Shown one piece after another: positions 29,986 to 46,391 of a DNA stretch of 64,000 nt. Positions within the stretch are counted from its first letter, which is position 1. Each line of letters begins with the position of its first letter. Source of the DNA: Sinomonas albida (GTDB lineage Bacteria; Actinomycetota; Actinomycetes; Actinomycetales; Micrococcaceae); NCBI RefSeq assembly GCF_004919045.1, contig NZ_SWDW01000007.1, positions 1 through 64,000 on the forward strand, given 5' to 3'. The position numbers were made by a program, and so were the translations under genes. The notes below the pieces were generated by a model. The model saw only the letters and a list, made by a program, of their open reading frames with translations. It did no database searches and was not told where the DNA came from.

Positions 29986-30213
29986 TTTCGTGTTCTCCGT
30001 ACTTTGTTGAAATTCCGCCGGGCAGGCCTACCGGGAGGCCGGGCGTGCCGCGACGAGCTGTGACGGTCGGTTCACACCCGCTGCGGTGTGCGACCGTAGG
30101 CGTGCGAAAGTGTGGCATTTGTCGCGCATCAACCCCGCAACCCGGAAACAGGCTCCGACAGCGCTCACGCACCGACGGCCATCATCCTCTGCCACACAGA
30201 AACAATCGTACGA

Positions 30214-30222
30214 ATCTTAGCA
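30214..30222 (-). promoter_or_regulatory. Candidate promoter of the str operon (rpsL)
   Basis: Extended -10 element TGCTAAGAT on the minus strand (30222-30214). A second -10-like TACGAT lies at 30210-30205. No good -35 is seen. The leader to rpsL would be about 220 bases. Similar in form to the element before rplN. Confidence 0.45.
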
Positions 30223-30251
30223 CGGGCGCCGGGTAGGCCCCTAAACGCGGG

Positions 30252-30480
30252 CCGTCGTCGTTCGCCAGAGGAGTTCGCCAGAGGAGTGAGTGAGCAGCAG
30301 GCGCGGGACCAAGAGCGCGCCACGCGCGACTGCTGCTCGCTCACAGCCACGGAACGACGGTGAGCGCCGAACGGCCGCGCGGCCGGCACCCTCGAGAAGG
30401 TGCCGGCCGCGCAGGGTCGGTGAGCGCCGTCGTCGTCCGCCTCCGCAAGCGATGCGCCCGAAAGGACGGACGACGACGGC
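30252..30480 (-). terminator. Triple hairpin array after rpoC
   Basis: Three consecutive hairpins fill the region downstream of rpoC. Arms 30426-30439/30467-30480 form a perfect 14-bp stem. Arms 30377-30390/30399-30412 form a perfect 14-bp stem with an 8-base loop. Arms 30286-30300/30330-30344 pair at 14 of 15 positions. Together with the str promoter they account for the 501-base gap between rpoC and rpsL. They probably insulate the two operons. Confidence 0.7.
30261..30286. repeat. 13-bp perfect tandem duplication
   Basis: TTCGCCAGAGGAG is present twice in direct tandem (30261-30273 and 30274-30286), at the edge of the third hairpin of the rpoC-rpsL gap. Confidence 0.85.
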
Positions 30481-30486
30481 GGGACG

Positions 30487-34389
<3,903 letters not shown>

Positions 34390-34440
34390 TATGGTCCCTG
34401 TCTCTCGTTCTAAGTCGTTCGTCTGCCGATGCCTGAAGGA

Positions 34441-37941
<3,501 letters not shown>

Positions 37942-38347
37942 GAGGGATCCTTCCACAGACCTTCAGGATTGTCCGCACCCTCCCCCAACCGTGCAGTCGC
38001 CCAACAGCTGTTCTGTTAAAAGGGCGACCGCCCACGAGCCCACCGCTATATGAAGGCTGGAGGTCAGAAAGGGAGAACGCAAAGATCCAGCATAACCGCT
38101 CTGGGCGCGCGTGTCTAGCGCACAACTCGAGCGCGGTCAAGTGCCCCCCAACGGTCGCGCTGCGGCGTGGCCACCGCACACACTGTACACCCGGCCCTCC
38201 GCACGGAGGCGTTCCTGCGCCCCCGGCACTCAGGGGCGCCCGGCCCCCGAACGGCGGTAGCCTGAACACAGGACGGCCCGCCGACTGCGGCCTCCCCCTC
38301 GCGGACACCATGACCGCGAGGACCACGCCGACGTGACAGGAGTTGCC
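37942..38347. other. Divergent region between rpoB and thiolase
   Basis: This 406-base gap holds the rpoB promoter (38112-38140) and a leader of about 165 bases. The leader contains a GTCGCCC/GGGCGAC hairpin (37996-38002 with 38022-38028) around an AACAGCTGTT palindrome. On the thiolase side only the Shine-Dalgarno AGGAG before ATG 38348 is clear. No further gene is supported. Confidence 0.5.
38112..38140 (-). promoter_or_regulatory. Candidate rpoB promoter
   Basis: Minus strand TTGACC (38140-38135), exact 17-base spacer, TAGACA (38117-38112). It lies about 170 bases upstream of the TTG start of rpoB. Confidence 0.55.
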
Positions 38348-39541
38348 ATGAGCACAGGCACCGACGAAGTTGTCATCCTCTCCGCAGCCCGTACCCCCTT
38401 CGGCCGCCTCAACGGCCAACTCGTGACGTTCACCGCCGTGGACCTCGGCGCCCACGCCATCGAGGCCGCGCTCTCGAAGAGCGGCGTCGCGGCTGACGCC
38501 GTGGACGCCGTCATCATGGGCCAGGTCCTGCAGGCCGGCGCGGGGCAGAACCCCGCGCGCCAGAGTGCGATCGCCGCAGGGATCGGCTGGAACGTCCCGT
38601 GCGTGACGATCAACAAGGTGTGCCTCTCGGGCCTGACGGCGGTGATCGACGCCGCCCGCCTCATCCGCGCGGGCGACGCGACGGTCGTCGTCGCCGGCGG
38701 CCAGGAGTCCATGAGCCGGGCGCCGCACGTCCTGCCCGGCTCGCGCCAGGGCTGGATGTACGGGACGGTCAGCGCCCTCGACGTTGCGGCCCACGACGGG
38801 CTGACGGACGCCTTCGACGGGCAGTCCATGGGCCTTTCGACCGAGAGCCACAACCTCACGCTGGGAATCGACCGCCGCTCGCAGGACGAGGTCGCCGCCG
38901 CCTCGCACCAGCGCGCCGCGGTTGCGCAGAAGGATGGGGTGTTCGACGACGAGATCGCCCCGATGTCCGTCAAGCAGCGCAAGGGCGATCCCCTCGCCGT
39001 CACCGCCGACGAGGGCGTCCGGCTCAACACGACCGTCGACACGCTTGCCCCGCTCAAGCCGGCGTTCGCATCGGACGGAACCATCACCGCCGGCAACTCC
39101 TCGCCGCTCTCCGACGGCGCGGCCGCGCTCGTCCTGACGAGCCGCGCCTACGCCGAGGAGCACGGGCTGCCGTGGCTCGCCGTCGTCGGCAAGCCCGGCC
39201 AGGTGGCCGGGCCGGACAACTCGCTGCATTCCCAGCCTGCCAACGCGATCGCCGACGCGCTCGGCAGGGCCGGCTGGACCACCGGGGATCTCGACTTCAT
39301 CGAGATCAACGAAGCCTTCGGCTCCGTTGCGGTCCAGTCGCTCAAGGAGCTCGGCTACCCGCTCGAGAAGACCAACATCCACGGCGGCGCGATCGCGCTC
39401 GGGCATCCGATCGGGGCGTCCGGCGCGCGGCTCGCGGGGCATGCGGCCCTCGAGCTCGCGCGGCGCGGCTCCGGCAAGTCCGCGGTCTCGCTGTGCGGCG
39501 GCGGCGGGCAGGGCGAGGCGCTCCTCCTGTACCGGGACTGA
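38348..39541 (+). CDS. Acetyl-CoA acetyltransferase (thiolase)
   Basis: A 397-residue thiolase catalysing the reversible condensation of two acyl-CoA, typically acetyl-CoA to acetoacetyl-CoA. The acyl-binding Cys92 is in INKVCLSGL, the His in GGAIALGHPIGASGAR and the second Cys in SLCGGGGQG. EINEAFGSVA is also typical. Length is standard for biosynthetic or degradative tetrameric thiolases. ATG 38348 has AGGAG seven bases upstream; an in-frame GTG at 38333 is less likely. It is followed after four bases by a YbaK-like gene in the same operon. Confidence 0.94.
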   Translation: MSTGTDEVVILSAARTPFGRLNGQLVTFTAVDLGAHAIEAALSKSGVAADAVDAVIMGQVLQAGAGQNPARQSAIAAGIGWNVPCVTINKVCLSGLTAVIDAARLIRAGDATVVVAGGQESMSRAPHVLPGSRQGWMYGTVSALDVAAHDGLTDAFDGQSMGLSTESHNLTLGIDRRSQDEVAAASHQRAAVAQKDGVFDDEIAPMSVKQRKGDPLAVTADEGVRLNTTVDTLAPLKPAFASDGTITAGNSSPLSDGAAALVLTSRAYAEEHGLPWLAVVGKPGQVAGPDNSLHSQPANAIADALGRAGWTTGDLDFIEINEAFGSVAVQSLKELGYPLEKTNIHGGAIALGHPIGASGARLAGHAALELARRGSGKSAVSLCGGGGQGEALLLYRD

Positions 39542-39545
39542 TGCG

Positions 39546-40034
39546 GTGACAGAGAGGGCGGACGACGGCGGGCGCGGCCACGAGCGCTTCCTCGACGACG
39601 CCGCGGCGCGCGGCCTGCGCGTCGAGGTCGCCGAGCGGGGCCGCGCCACGAGCCTCGAGGAGGCTGCCGCGAACCTCGGCATCGAGCCGCGTGCGGTCGT
39701 GAAGTCGCTCGTGGTGCGGCATCCCGACGGCACTTTCCTCTTCGCACTCATCCCGGGCGACCGGCAGATCTCTTGGCCGAAGCTCCGGAAGCTGCTCGGC
39801 GTGAATCGGCTCTCGATGCCTGCCGCAGACGTGGCCTTCGACGCGACCGGGTACGAGCGGGGCACCATAACGCCCGTGGGCTCGACGACTCCGTGGCCGG
39901 TCTACGCGGACGCGACGATCACGGGCCGGATCTCGCTCGGGGCCGGCGAGCACGGGCGCAGCGCCTTCGTGGATTCGGGTGAGCTGCTCCGCTCGCTGGG
40001 TGCGACGGTCGCGGACATCAGCGACCCCCTCTAG
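39546..40034 (+). CDS. YbaK/EbsC-family aminoacyl-tRNA deacylase
   Basis: A 162-residue protein of the YbaK/ProX editing family, which hydrolyses mischarged tRNA such as Cys-tRNA(Pro). LGIEPRAVVKSLVVR contains the conserved Lys, followed by LFALIPGDRQISWPKLRKLL and the GYERGTITPVGS loop. GTG 39546 lies four bases after the thiolase stop, suggesting operon coupling. The TAG stop (40032-40034) is directly followed by the first unit of a 22-bp repeat array. Confidence 0.88.
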   Translation: MTERADDGGRGHERFLDDAAARGLRVEVAERGRATSLEEAAANLGIEPRAVVKSLVVRHPDGTFLFALIPGDRQISWPKLRKLLGVNRLSMPAADVAFDATGYERGTITPVGSTTPWPVYADATITGRISLGAGEHGRSAFVDSGELLRSLGATVADISDPL

Positions 40035-40225
40035 GTTGCGGGGTCCCGTCCGCGGCGTTGCGGGGTCCCGTCCGCGGCGTTGCGGGGTCCCGTCCGCAGG
40101 GTTGCGGGGTCCCGTCCGCAGGGTTGCGGGGTCCCGTCCGCAGGGTTGCGGGGTCCCGTCCGCGGCCAGAGACCCCACAACTATCCGCCAGAGACCCCAC
40201 AACCGTCCGCCAGAGACCCCACAAC
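40035..40225. repeat. Six direct and three inverted units of the 22-bp-period repeat
   Basis: The 17-mer GTTGCGGGGTCCCGTCC starts at 40035, 40057, 40079, 40101, 40123 and 40145, a strict 22-base period. Inverted variants containing GAGACCCCACAAC start at 40169, 40191 and 40213, again 22 apart. The array begins at the base after the YbaK stop codon and ends five bases before the rplL terminator. The inverted half can pair with the direct half through GTTG(C/T)GGGGTC. Confidence 0.92.
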
Positions 40226-40229
40226 GGGG

Positions 40230-40264
40230 AAGGGCCCCGATTCCTGAACGGAATCAGGGCCCTT
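40230..40264 (-). terminator. rplJ-rplL operon terminator
   Basis: Arms 40230-40244 and 40250-40264 form a 15-bp stem with a five-base loop, 36 bases after the rplL stop. The single mismatch is a U-G wobble on the minus-strand RNA but C-A on the plus, so it suits the rplL transcript. Confidence 0.75.
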
Positions 40265-40299
40265 CGGCGAGCCAGAGGCTCGTCGAGCAAGCTCGAAGC

Positions 40300-40680
40300 T
40301 TACTTGAGGGTCACGCGAGCGCCAGCGGCCTCGAGGACCTCCTTGGCCTTCTCTGCAGTTTCCTTGTTGGCGCCCTCGAGGACGGCCTTGGGGGCAGCGT
40401 CGACGAGGTCCTTGGCCTCCTTGAGGCCGAGCGACGTGAGGGTGCGGACCTCCTTGATGACCGCGATCTTCTTGTCGCCAGCAGCCTCGAGGATGACGTC
40501 GAAGGAGTCCTTCTCCTCCTCAGCAGCAGCCTCAGCACCGCCACCGGCGGGACCGGCAACGGCCACGGCAGCAGCGGTGACCTCGAAGACCTCCTCGAAC
40601 TTCTTCACGAACTCGGAGAGCTCGATGATGGTGAGCTCCTTGAAGGCCTCGATCAGCTCGTCCTGGGTGAGCTTCGCCAT
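40300..40680 (-). CDS. rplL: 50S ribosomal protein L7/L12
   Basis: A 126-residue stalk protein recruiting translation factors. N-terminal dimerisation domain ([21 protein letters not shown]), Ala/Gly hinge at about residues 38-50, and C-terminal domain with [21 protein letters not shown]. It lies 74 bases after rplJ. Confidence 0.98.
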   Translation of the reverse strand: MAKLTQDELIEAFKELTIIELSEFVKKFEEVFEVTAAAVAVAGPAGGGAEAAAEEEKDSFDVILEAAGDKKIAVIKEVRTLTSLGLKEAKDLVDAAPKAVLEGANKETAEKAKEVLEAAGARVTLK

Positions 40681-40754
40681 GGTTGGCGTCCTTTCATTCA
40701 GTGGCGCGGCCGGGGATTCCCGCGGCGCGCCGAGTGTCTGGGTGGGGGAAGAGA

Positions 40755-41324
40755 TCAGTTCTCTTCGGCGGCGGCCGGTGCTTCGGCGGGAGCCTCGGCG
40801 TCGGCAGCGGGAGCCTCGGAAGCAGCGGCCGGAGCGCCGCTCTCCTCCTCGAGCTTGATGCGCAGGGCATCGACGGTGCGCGCAACGGCGGCCATGGGCG
40901 CCTTGAGGACGCCGGCCACCTTCGCGAGCTGCAATTCGCGGGACTCCAGGGCGGCCAGGGCGACCACCTCGTTCGCGTCGAGCGACTTGCCCTCGAAGTA
41001 GCCGGTCTTGATGACCAGCTGCTTGTTCTCCTTGGCGAAGTCGGTCAGGCTCTTGGCGGCCGCAACGGCGTCACCCTTGATGAACGCGATCGCGGTCGGT
41101 CCGGCAAGCTGGCCGTCGAACGCGTCGACGCCGGCCTCCTTCGCGGCGATGGCGGCCAGGGAGTTCTTCACGACCGAGAACGAGTTGTCCTGGCCGAGTG
41201 CGCGGCGAAGCTTCTTGAGCTGGGCGACGGTGAGCCCACGGTATTCGGTCAGGACTGCGGCTGCCGACTCCTGGAAATCCTTGGTGATCTCCTCGACAGC
41301 TGCCACCTTGGTAGGCGTTGCCAT
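40755..41324 (-). CDS. rplJ: 50S ribosomal protein L10
   Basis: A 189-residue stalk base that binds L7/L12 dimers and represses its own mRNA through the leader. [26 protein letters not shown] start; C-terminal helices for L12 binding; Ala/Glu/Pro-rich tail. ATG 41324 follows the L10 leader RNA. Confidence 0.97.
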   Translation of the reverse strand: MATPTKVAAVEEITKDFQESAAAVLTEYRGLTVAQLKKLRRALGQDNSFSVVKNSLAAIAAKEAGVDAFDGQLAGPTAIAFIKGDAVAAAKSLTDFAKENKQLVIKTGYFEGKSLDANEVVALAALESRELQLAKVAGVLKAPMAAVARTVDALRIKLEEESGAPAAASEAPAADAEAPAEAPAAAEEN

Positions 41325-41369
41325 AACCCTCCTTCCGGGGAAACTGGGCCGATACTCGGTCCCGGAAAT

Positions 41370-41465
41370 ACGAACGCCCCGCGCAGATGCACGGGGCGTG
41401 GAGGGCCGGCAGACACTTCCGCCGGAGCTTTCGCTCGTTCACCTGCGCAGGCCGCCCCTTCCGGG
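41370..41465 (-). ncRNA. L10 leader RNA (autoregulatory)
   Basis: The minus-strand leader of rplJ contains a GAGCGAAAGCTC hairpin with a GAAA tetraloop (41436-41425), an adjacent CCTGCGCAGG palindrome, and a downstream ACGCCCCG/CGGGGCGT stem (41399-41392 with 41381-41374). This arrangement matches the actinobacterial L10 leader, where the L10-L12 complex binds. Boundaries are approximate. Confidence 0.6.
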
Positions 41466-41528
41466 GACCTTAGACTGGAGCCGCGCTGAGCGCACGACAA
41501 CCAGCGACCGGCGGTCTTTGGTCCTTCA

Positions 41529-41557
41529 AGATTACGGGACGCGCCGAGGATCGCCAA
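41529..41557 (-). promoter_or_regulatory. Candidate rplJ promoter
   Basis: Minus strand TTGGCG (41557-41552), 17-base spacer, TAATCT (41534-41529). It starts a leader of about 200 bases that includes the L10 leader RNA. The -35 lies two bases from the stop of the upstream membrane-protein gene. Confidence 0.6.
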
Positions 41558-41558
41558 A

Positions 41559-42785
41559 TCAGGGCTCGGACCCCTGGTCCCGCATGAGCCCCCAGAGTGC
41601 GTCCCGCTGCGCATCCTCGAGGGCCGCGGCGACGTTGCGGATGAGCAGCACGAGCCAGGCGAGGATCACGCCGGCCACGAAGAACTCCATCGCCGTCATG
41701 TTGTAGTAGCCGAGCGGGAACCAGAGGATGACGGCGAGGATCGCCCCGCCCAGCATCGCGAATCCCGTCACATGGAACGTCCGGCTCAGCCCGGGCAGCC
41801 ACCACGGAAGGAACAGGACCAGGAGCGTGTAGGCGCCCGCCATCGCCGTTGCCATCGAATTGTGGGCGGGCATGTAGAAGTCCACGGGGACCAGCCCGGT
41901 GCCCGCGAGGAACACCCCGATGAGCACGAGGCACACGAGAATCGGCCTTGTCTGGACCATCGCTGACGAGCCCTTGCGCTCCCTCGCCGGACTGTCCTCC
42001 CGGTACGCCGCGAGCGCCTGGATGTCGCGGGTGACGTACTCGGCGAGCATCGTGATGACGACTCCAGAGGTGATGAGCGTCATGTTGAAGGTCCACGAAG
42101 CCATCCCGCTGTCCCGGGCGCCCAGAACGCTGAAGTTGACCTCCCACCAATGGGAGTTCATCGTCGTCACCATCGAGGTCAGGACGCCTGCGGCGAGATA
42201 GGTGGCGAGGAAGTTGGACAGCAGGTAGCTGTTCATGCGCGCGCCCGACTGATACGTCGTGTAGGCCGCGAGGCCGCCCACGACGGCGGTCGCCAAGGCG
42301 CCCGCGAGGGCGTCGAGGGTGAGCCCGTTGAACGTGCCTTGGAAGATCCGGAATCCCGCCCACGCGGCCATGTAGGCGATCGCTCCGTGGGCCGCGGCAA
42401 GCGCAACGACTCCGAGGTATCGGCGCCACACGGGCCGTTCGGCCAGCCAGTGGTGCTGCGGGTGATCGTAGGTATGCCGGTACGCCACCGGGAGGACGAG
42501 CACGGCGACGACGCCGCCGACCACCGCCGCGACGTCACCCACGCCGTCGCCGCCCGAGAGCGCGGGGCGCCGGCCCGCGAACGCGATGAGCGCGACGACG
42601 AAGCTCACCACGACTGCGAGGCCAGCCGCCTGCGCGGCGCGGGCCTCGGTGCGGGCGGCCGAGCTCTCCATCGCTGCGGGTCGCGGGCGTATCCTGCCCC
42701 GAACTGTCCGGGCCGCACTCGAGATCCTCGATTCGCCCTCGTCTCCCCCACCGGCCGCCTTGGCGCGCCGCGACTCAACGCTCAC
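41559..42785 (-). CDS. Polytopic membrane protein (DUF998-like, tentative)
   Basis: A 408-residue protein with a polar N-terminus of about 48 residues and eight or more membrane helices. A GLVPVDFYMPAHNSMATAM segment near the middle of the C-terminal half resembles the His-containing motif of DUF998 proteins. GTG 42785 overlaps the stop of the upstream acetyltransferase (GTGA) and has GGAGG five bases upstream. ATG 42671, 38 codons later, lacks a Shine-Dalgarno sequence. The two genes are therefore probably translated as a coupled pair. Function unknown. Confidence 0.75.
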   Translation of the reverse strand: MSVESRRAKAAGGGDEGESRISSAARTVRGRIRPRPAAMESSAARTEARAAQAAGLAVVVSFVVALIAFAGRRPALSGGDGVGDVAAVVGGVVAVLVLPVAYRHTYDHPQHHWLAERPVWRRYLGVVALAAAHGAIAYMAAWAGFRIFQGTFNGLTLDALAGALATAVVGGLAAYTTYQSGARMNSYLLSNFLATYLAAGVLTSMVTTMNSHWWEVNFSVLGARDSGMASWTFNMTLITSGVVITMLAEYVTRDIQALAAYREDSPARERKGSSAMVQTRPILVCLVLIGVFLAGTGLVPVDFYMPAHNSMATAMAGAYTLLVLFLPWWLPGLSRTFHVTGFAMLGGAILAVILWFPLGYYNMTAMEFFVAGVILAWLVLLIRNVAAALEDAQRDALWGLMRDQGSEP

Positions 42786-43885
42786 TCGAGCCTCCGGAAC
42801 CACTCGCCGTCGTATCCCGCCGGCCGGAAGCCGAGGGCCTCGTTGATGGCGAGCATGTGGCGATTCTCCTCCGCGTTGAACGTGAGGACCTTGCGCGCGT
42901 TCGGGAACCGCTCCCGGTACGCTGCCAGGTTGGCCAGCTTGATGAGCATGCCGAGCGAGTGGCCGCGGTGCTCGGCCACCACGAGCGTGTCGTCCTGGTC
43001 CGCGACGTCCGGCTTGCTGGCGCGGACCCACAGCGAGGTGTACGCGACGAGCCGGCCGCTCGCCCGGCGCCGCGCGACCGCGTACAGCGGGAGCGTGCCC
43101 GCGCCCGCGAGCTGGTCCTCAAGGGCCTCGACGCGATCGGCGTCCCAGTCAGCAGCTTCGTAGGCGTCGATGCCGTACGGGATGTCAGTCGACATCCGGC
43201 CCAGGAGGGTGGCCATCTCGGCCCGGTGCTCGGGCGGCACCCCCTCCCACACGAGGACCTCGTACTCCCCGCCCGACGCGGCCGCCGCGGCGGCCTCGAG
43301 GGCCGGCCAGCCGCCGTCGTGCTCGGCGAGCACGAGCTCGCTGAACCGCTCCACCTGGCTCAGCTCGAACCCCGCCGCCCGCGCGAACCGCACCGAGCGG
43401 GCGCCAGCGGGGAGCGCCCCGCTCCCTGTCGAAGGCACGACGACGGCGGGGGCCTGAGCGTCCGGGCCTCCAAGCTCGAAGCCGATCGGGTGCTCCGTGA
43501 AGGTGTTCAGGAGCGTGCGCCCGTGCCGACTGGCCTCCTCGGTCGCCGCCGCGAGCAGGAGGCGCCCGATTCCCCGACCGGTGAACCCGTCGAGGACCTC
43601 GGCACGGACGCTCGCGCGGTCCCGGTCTTCTTTGAGCGAGAGCTGGCACCAGCCCCTCCCGACCATCCGCTCGCCGTCGCGCACTAAAAACAGCGAGGTG
43701 AGCTCGTAGCGCGTGTCGCGCCACACGCCGAGCCGGAATTCGGGCGGCGAGCACCGGTCGTCGTGGTCCCAGATCTGCCGCTCGACGGCGTCAGTGAGCT
43801 CGGAGAACTCGAGGAATTCGGACGCCCCGGGCCCGTGCAGCGAGTCAGGCAGCTCAAGCCGCTGGACTCGGTAAGGGGCGCTCAT
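42782..43885 (-). CDS. Tandem-GNAT N-acetyltransferase
   Basis: A 367-residue protein with two GNAT folds. The first carries the acetyl-CoA loop GFTGRGIGRLLLAAA at about residue 120; the second has a degenerate loop, VVAEHRGHSLGMLIKLANL, near residue 315. Tandem GNATs include mycothiol synthase-like enzymes, but this is not MshD, which is at 62361. ATG 43885 (MSAPYRVQ) is preferred. It is inserted between rplA and rplJ. Substrate unknown. Confidence 0.83.
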   Translation of the reverse strand: MSAPYRVQRLELPDSLHGPGASEFLEFSELTDAVERQIWDHDDRCSPPEFRLGVWRDTRYELTSLFLVRDGERMVGRGWCQLSLKEDRDRASVRAEVLDGFTGRGIGRLLLAAATEEASRHGRTLLNTFTEHPIGFELGGPDAQAPAVVVPSTGSGALPAGARSVRFARAAGFELSQVERFSELVLAEHDGGWPALEAAAAAASGGEYEVLVWEGVPPEHRAEMATLLGRMSTDIPYGIDAYEAADWDADRVEALEDQLAGAGTLPLYAVARRRASGRLVAYTSLWVRASKPDVADQDDTLVVAEHRGHSLGMLIKLANLAAYRERFPNARKVLTFNAEENRHMLAINEALGFRPAGYDGEWFRRLE

Positions 43886-43929
43886 GGGCCCAGTCTCACG
43901 GACGGCCCGGTCAAAGTGCAACGCAAAAC

Positions 43930-43966
43930 ACAGCGCCCCCTCCCGGGATGCGGGAGGGGGCGCTGT
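43930..43966 (-). terminator. rplA terminator
   Basis: Perfect 16-bp arms (43930-43945 and 43951-43966) with a five-base loop, followed on the minus strand by TGTTTTG. It lies 26 bases after the rplA stop and 45 bases before the acetyltransferase start, separating the L11 operon from it. Confidence 0.85.
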
Positions 43967-43991
43967 CAAGGGTGGGCGGGCGGCTTGCCGC

Positions 43992-44699
43992 TCAGCCCTC
44001 GAGGATCACGCGCGTGACGTTCGGGTCCACGGGAACGCCCGGGCCGAACGTCGTGGTGACAGTCGCCTTCTGGATGTAGCGACCCTTCGAAGCCGACGGC
44101 TTGAGCCGAAGCACCTCGTCGAGCGCGGCCGCGTAGTTCTCAGCCAGCTGGCGAGACTCGAACGAGGTCCGGCCGATGATGAAGTGAAGGTTCGAGTGCT
44201 TGTCGACGCGGAAGTCGATCTTGCCGCCCTTGATCTCCGTCACAGCCTTCGCGACGTCCGGGGTCACCGTGCCCGTCTTGGGGTTCGGCATGAGGTTGCG
44301 GGGGCCGAGGATCTTGCCGAGCCGGCCGACCTTGCCCATGAGCTCCGGGGTCGCAACGGCGGCGTCGAAGTCCGTCCAACCGCCCTGGATGCGCTCGATC
44401 AGATCGTCCGAACCGACGACGTCCGCACCAGCGGCCTCGGCAGCGGCGGCCTTGTCGCCCGTCGCGAACACGACGACGCGGGCGGTCTTGCCCGTGCCGT
44501 GCGGGAGGTTGACCGTGCCGCGGACCATCTGGTCCGCCTTGCGGGGGTCAACACCGAGGCGGAACGCAACCTCGACGGTCGCGTCCGTCTTCGACGGGTT
44601 GATCTCCTTGGCGAGGGCGATGCCCTCGGCGGGGCCGTACAGCTTGCCGTCCTCGATCTTCGCGGCGGCTGCCTCGTATGCTTTGCTGCGCTTTGCCAT
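43992..44699 (-). CDS. rplA: 50S ribosomal protein L1
   Basis: A 235-residue L1-stalk protein and, in other bacteria, translational repressor of the L11 operon. [15 protein letters not shown] start, VNLPHGTGK, and the [15 protein letters not shown] signature. ATG 44699 gives the family length; an upstream in-frame start would extend into the noncoding gap. Confidence 0.97.
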   Translation of the reverse strand: MAKRSKAYEAAAAKIEDGKLYGPAEGIALAKEINPSKTDATVEVAFRLGVDPRKADQMVRGTVNLPHGTGKTARVVVFATGDKAAAAEAAGADVVGSDDLIERIQGGWTDFDAAVATPELMGKVGRLGKILGPRNLMPNPKTGTVTPDVAKAVTEIKGGKIDFRVDKHSNLHFIIGRTSFESRQLAENYAAALDEVLRLKPSASKGRYIQKATVTTTFGPGVPVDPNVTRVILEG

Positions 44700-44858
44700 G
44701 CTGCTCTCAATCTCCTTGTGCAGTTGTGGTCTCAGTGGGCCGCGCTCGGCCCGTGCCACAGACGACGGCGGGACATCGCCGGCGTCATTTGTCTTCAGTT
44801 GTGTGCCGTGACGGCAATCAGCCCTCGCTGTGTTTCATTGTCGAGGGCTTGCGGGGCC

Positions 44859-45290
44859 TCAGCCCTCGACGGTGATACCCATCGAGCGAGCCGTGCCGGC
44901 GATGATCTTCTTCGCGGCCTCGACGTCGTTCGCGTTGAGGTCCTCGAGCTTGGTCTTCGCGATCTCCTCGACCTGGGCGTCGGTGAGCTTGGCCACCTTC
45001 ACCGTGTGCGGGGTCGCGGAGCCCTTCTGGACGCCCGCAGCCTTCTTGATGAGCTCGGCGGCCGGCGGGGTCTTGGTGATGAACGTGAAGGAGCGGTCTT
45101 CGTAGACCGTGATCTCCACGGGGATGACGTTGCCACGCTGGGATTCCGTCGCGGCGTTGTACGCCTTGCAGAATTCCATGATGTTGACGCCGTGCTGACC
45201 AAGCGCAGGGCCGATCGGCGGGGCCGGGTTGGCGGCACCTGCCTGGATCTGCAGCTTGATGAGGCCGGTGACCTTCTTCTTGGGAGCCAT
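44859..45290 (-). CDS. rplK: 50S ribosomal protein L11
   Basis: A 143-residue GTPase-centre protein, contact of thiopeptide antibiotics and of the stringent factor. [26 protein letters not shown] carries the conserved Pro pair (shown here only as its first 20 residues in databases). The C-terminal rRNA-binding domain ends with [11 protein letters not shown] hairpin separates it from nusG and a 159-base gap from rplA. Confidence 0.97.
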
Positions 45291-45369
45291 TGAGGATCCT
45301 TTTCTTCCATTGCTTCCTGGGCAGCAGGAGCGCCGTCCAGGTGGTGACTGCCCTGGCTAGACAGTCGGC

Positions 45370-45406
45370 CGCCCCGGGGAAGGCAAAGCGGGCCTGCCCC
45401 GGGGCG
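45370..45406 (-). terminator. Hairpin between nusG and rplK
   Basis: Perfect 10-bp arms CGCCCCGGGG (45370-45379) and CCCCGGGGCG (45397-45406) with an inner AGGC/GCCT pairing, 18 bases after the nusG stop. No T tract. It may attenuate between nusG and rplK-rplA. Confidence 0.55.
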
Positions 45407-45423
45407 AAATCTTCAGTTGGGAA

Positions 45424-46296
45424 TCAGATCTTGGAGACCTGGTTGAACCCGAGCGTCACGGGCGTCTCGCGCTCGAAGATCGAGACGAGCACCACGAGCG
45501 TCTGGGACTCGGGCTTGATCTCGGAGATCGTCGCCGGCAGGGTCTCGAACGGACCCTCCTTGACGATGACCGACTCGCCGACCTCGAAGTCAATGTTGAC
45601 CGGAGCCACGGGCTGGCGCACGCCTGCCTTGCCGGACGCCTTCGCCTCGGCCTGCTGCTCCTGCTCGAACACGGGAGCGAGCATGGTGAAGACCTCATCG
45701 AGGCGAAGCGGCACCGGGTTGTGGGCGTTGCCCACGAAGCCCGTCACGCCCGGCGTGTGCCGGACGGCGCCCCACGACGCATCCGTGAGATCCATGCGGA
45801 CCAGGACATAGCCGGGGATCCGGACGCGCTTGACGATCTTGCGCTGCGCGTTCTTGATCTCGACGACTTCCTCCATCGGGACCTGGATCTCGTAGATGAA
45901 ATCTTCCATGTCCAGGGTCTGGATGCGGGTCTCGAGGTTCGCCTTCACGCGGTTCTCGTAGCCGGCGTAGGAGTGGATCACGTACCAGTCGCCGGGCTGG
46001 CGGCGGAGCTTCGCCTTGAACTCCTCGGCAGCCTTCGCTGCGGCCTCGACCGGGTCCTCGGTCTCCGAGTCGGCGTCGGATTCGGCCTCCTCAGCCTCGT
46101 CCTCGCCCTCCTCAACGGGCTCAGCCTCGCCGGCGGCGGGCTGCTCCTCGGCGGAGTCCTCGCCGTCGTCGAACGCGGGCTCGGCGTCCGACGCCGAAGG
46201 CGCCGCCGCGTGCACCGGGGCAGCGTCGCTGAAGACCGCGGCCTCGGGGGCCGGGGCCTCGCGCTCGCTTTCGCTCTCGAGCTCGTGCTCAGACAC
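45424..46296 (-). CDS. nusG: Transcription termination/antitermination factor NusG
   Basis: A 290-residue NusG. An acidic, Ala/Glu-rich N-terminal extension of about 110 residues precedes the NGN domain ([17 protein letters not shown]), and the C-terminal KOW domain contains [19 protein letters not shown]. Escherichia coli NusG is about 180 residues; the extension is an actinobacterial feature. GTG 46296 has AGGAG seven bases upstream. Partner of NusE (rpsJ). Confidence 0.97.
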   Translation of the reverse strand: MSEHELESESEREAPAPEAAVFSDAAPVHAAAPSASDAEPAFDDGEDSAEEQPAAGEAEPVEEGEDEAEEAESDADSETEDPVEAAAKAAEEFKAKLRRQPGDWYVIHSYAGYENRVKANLETRIQTLDMEDFIYEIQVPMEEVVEIKNAQRKIVKRVRIPGYVLVRMDLTDASWGAVRHTPGVTGFVGNAHNPVPLRLDEVFTMLAPVFEQEQQAEAKASGKAGVRQPVAPVNIDFEVGESVIVKEGPFETLPATISEIKPESQTLVVLVSIFERETPVTLGFNQVSKI

Positions 46297-46391
46297 TTAG
46301 TCTCCTGATCTCCTCTTACGACTTAAATGCGAATCCGCACACCGCGTCGTCGAACCCGCTTCGGTCCTTGCGCGGTCTGCGGAGACTCGCC

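Noticed and set aside
40035-40225. CRISPR array
   Set aside because: Units of 17 bases are separated by only five bases, the gaps are not spacers, units invert, and no cas genes are near.
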